NCBI GenBank assembly: GCA_003671065.1
Contig: QWPU01000112.1
Coordinates: forward strand, 1,651-8,737
Length of the DNA stretch: 7,087 bases
Reading direction: 5' to 3'
Source: Planctomycetota bacterium
GTDB taxonomy: Bacteria > Planctomycetota > Phycisphaerae > Phycisphaerales > SM1A02
Part shown: piece after piece, positions 6,078 to 7,087 of the stretch
How positions within the stretch are numbered: the stretch's first letter is position 1
Layout: each line of letters opens with the position of its first letter
The notes under the pieces: model-generated
What the model saw: the letters and a program-made list of their open reading frames with translations, nothing else
Database searches by the model: none
Told to the model about the DNA's origin: nothing
Program-made: the position numbers and the translations under genes

Positions 6078-7087
6078 TCAGATGCCAACGATCGCAACCC
6101 CGAGTCGTTCTGCAGTCGCGAGAACAGTTGGTTTGTCCCGCAATATCACCTTGCCAGCACCGACCGCGATGGCCCCTCCTCCTGCAGCATGGAGAGCTTC
6201 AACCATCCTCGCATCGATGGAAGGAATGTTCGCGCCGCTATCACGGGCTTCACCCGCGCTTATGAGCAGCGTCCAACCCTTCTCCTCCTTCCAGAACTCG
6301 CCCGAGCGAGCGATCAATTGATCCGTATCTTTGACCAACTCCCCCGTCATGATGATGTGCTTGTAGCGCACGGTGATGGACTCATGCGTGCCGAGCGGCA
6401 ACAGTTCGAGCAAGTGGGGAATCGCGTACGCGATGTCGGCAGTTTGCAACGCATCGGGCGCGGAGCGTGTCATCAGGCCAACGGTCGCGAAACTGAGGGC
6501 GCCACGCGGCCCCGTGCGGTCGAGGAGTCCTGCCTCTAGCCTGGCGAGCGCCAGCAATCTGTGCGCATGTTCGGTCAATGTAGAAGCGGATTCGCTAGGG
6601 TCAGGATCTGCACGAAGCGCGTCTGCAAGCCGAGCCACAAGAAGCGCAATCCGGCTAGGAAATTCTTCGCTCTCAGCGCCAGCGCCAAGCAAGTTGAGCA
6701 CTTCTTCACGCACTTCCTCAAGATTGAGGCCGAGGTTCATGAGCACTTGCGCAGCGACACCATCGTGTTCGCGCAGCAGCCCGAGCAAGAGATGCTCCGT
6801 GCCGACATAGTCGTGATGGAGATTGCGCGCTTCTTCGATCGCGTATTCGATAACTTTCTTCGCGCGCGGAGTTTGCGGCAGCTTGCCCATCGTGACCATC
6901 TCTGGTCCTGTCTTGACGAGCTTCTCGACTTCGATGCGAACTTTGCGCAGGTCGATGTCCAGGTTCTTCAGCACATTCGCGCCGACGCCTGAGCCTTCTT
7001 TGACGAGGCCAAGCAGTATGTGCTCGGTGCCGATGTATTCATGGTTGAGGCGTTGTGCCTCTTGGTTGGCCAAGGCCATGACTTTGC
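6078..7087 (-). CDS. ClpC-type Clp N-domain protein with non-ATPase C-terminal region, 5'-partial
   Basis: The frame is open past the right edge, and the residues before MALANQEAQ (KV) match ClpC. Typical ClpC proteins begin about a dozen residues earlier, so the ATG at 7079 is internal. Counting from it, residues 1-132 are a nearly canonical ClpC double Clp_N repeat: HEYIGTEHILLGL (13-25) and HDYVGTEHLLLGL (89-101), joined by MVTMGKLPQTPRAKKVIEY and closing with LEEVREEVLNLLG. In ClpC this domain binds substrates and adaptors and is followed by two AAA+ ATPase modules. Here residues 133-333 have no Walker A or B, no sensor motifs and no ClpP-binding loop. They show a helical stretch (about 142-186) and then an alpha/beta-looking part ending AIAVGAGKVILRDKP...LGVAIVGI. 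That ending faintly recalls PucR-like N-terminal domains; I do not assign a function. A stand-alone adaptor or competitor for a Clp machine is possible. The stop lies 22 bases from the peptidase stop. Confidence 0.8.
   Translation of the reverse strand, partial: KVMALANQEAQRLNHEYIGTEHILLGLVKEGSGVGANVLKNLDIDLRKVRIEVEKLVKTGPEMVTMGKLPQTPRAKKVIEYAIEEARNLHHDYVGTEHLLLGLLREHDGVAAQVLMNLGLNLEEVREEVLNLLGAGAESEEFPSRIALLVARLADALRADPDPSESASTLTEHAHRLLALARLEAGLLDRTGPRGALSFATVGLMTRSAPDALQTADIAYAIPHLLELLPLGTHESITVRYKHIIMTGELVKDTDQLIARSGEFWKEEKGWTLLISAGEARDSGANIPSIDARMVEALHAAGGGAIAVGAGKVILRDKPTVLATAERLGVAIVGI

Noticed and set aside
6147..6179. Possible Walker A in the Clp-domain protein (AIAVGAGKV, residues 303-311)
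   Set aside because: The first Gly of GxxxxGK[ST] is missing and no Ser or Thr follows the Lys, so it is not a P-loop.
6042..6539. A 165-codon plus-strand open frame at the 3' end of the peptidase gene
   Set aside because: It overlaps the Clp-domain gene on the opposite strand, starts inside the peptidase gene and shows no protein family features.

Overview
The window is gene-dense bacterial chromosome, about 55-60% GC by eye and rich in CGCG/GCGC words. It holds seven protein-coding genes and no RNA gene, insertion sequence, CRISPR array or phage gene that I can see. No gap between genes exceeds about 70 bases. The gene families, the very conserved ClpC-type N-domain, the frequent lack of Shine-Dalgarno sequences and the composition suggest a Planctomycetota-like bacterium, perhaps of the Phycisphaerae. 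That assignment is inference from protein style, not from a marker gene.

Left part (1-1740): the 3' end of a ChaN-like haem-binding-family protein runs in from the left edge. A small single-domain STAS protein (anti-sigma-factor-antagonist type) follows on the same strand. A SixA-type phosphohistidine phosphatase on the minus strand converges on it with only 14 bases between the stop codons. The last two are both phospho-signalling proteins, but there is no kinase in the window to pair them with.

Middle part (1740-6055): three plus-strand genes follow one another with gaps of about 50 bases. They are imidazolonepropionase (hutI, histidine degradation), a divergent type I methionine aminopeptidase (map), and an S9A prolyl oligopeptidase with a full catalytic triad and a possible short signal peptide. 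They share a broad peptide and amino-acid breakdown theme. Each has its own possible -10 element, so they need not form one operon. hutI and map have no Shine-Dalgarno and may be leaderless, whereas sixA and the peptidase gene have good ribosome binding sites.

Right edge (6078-7087): a minus-strand gene, cut at its 5' end by about a dozen codons, encodes an almost textbook ClpC N-terminal double repeat. It then continues into about 190 residues with no Walker A or B motif instead of the AAA+ ATPase modules. This is the most unusual object here. The second point worth checking is a HutI with Asn where the family's metal-binding Asp is expected. I found no convincing evidence of a multi-gene novel system.
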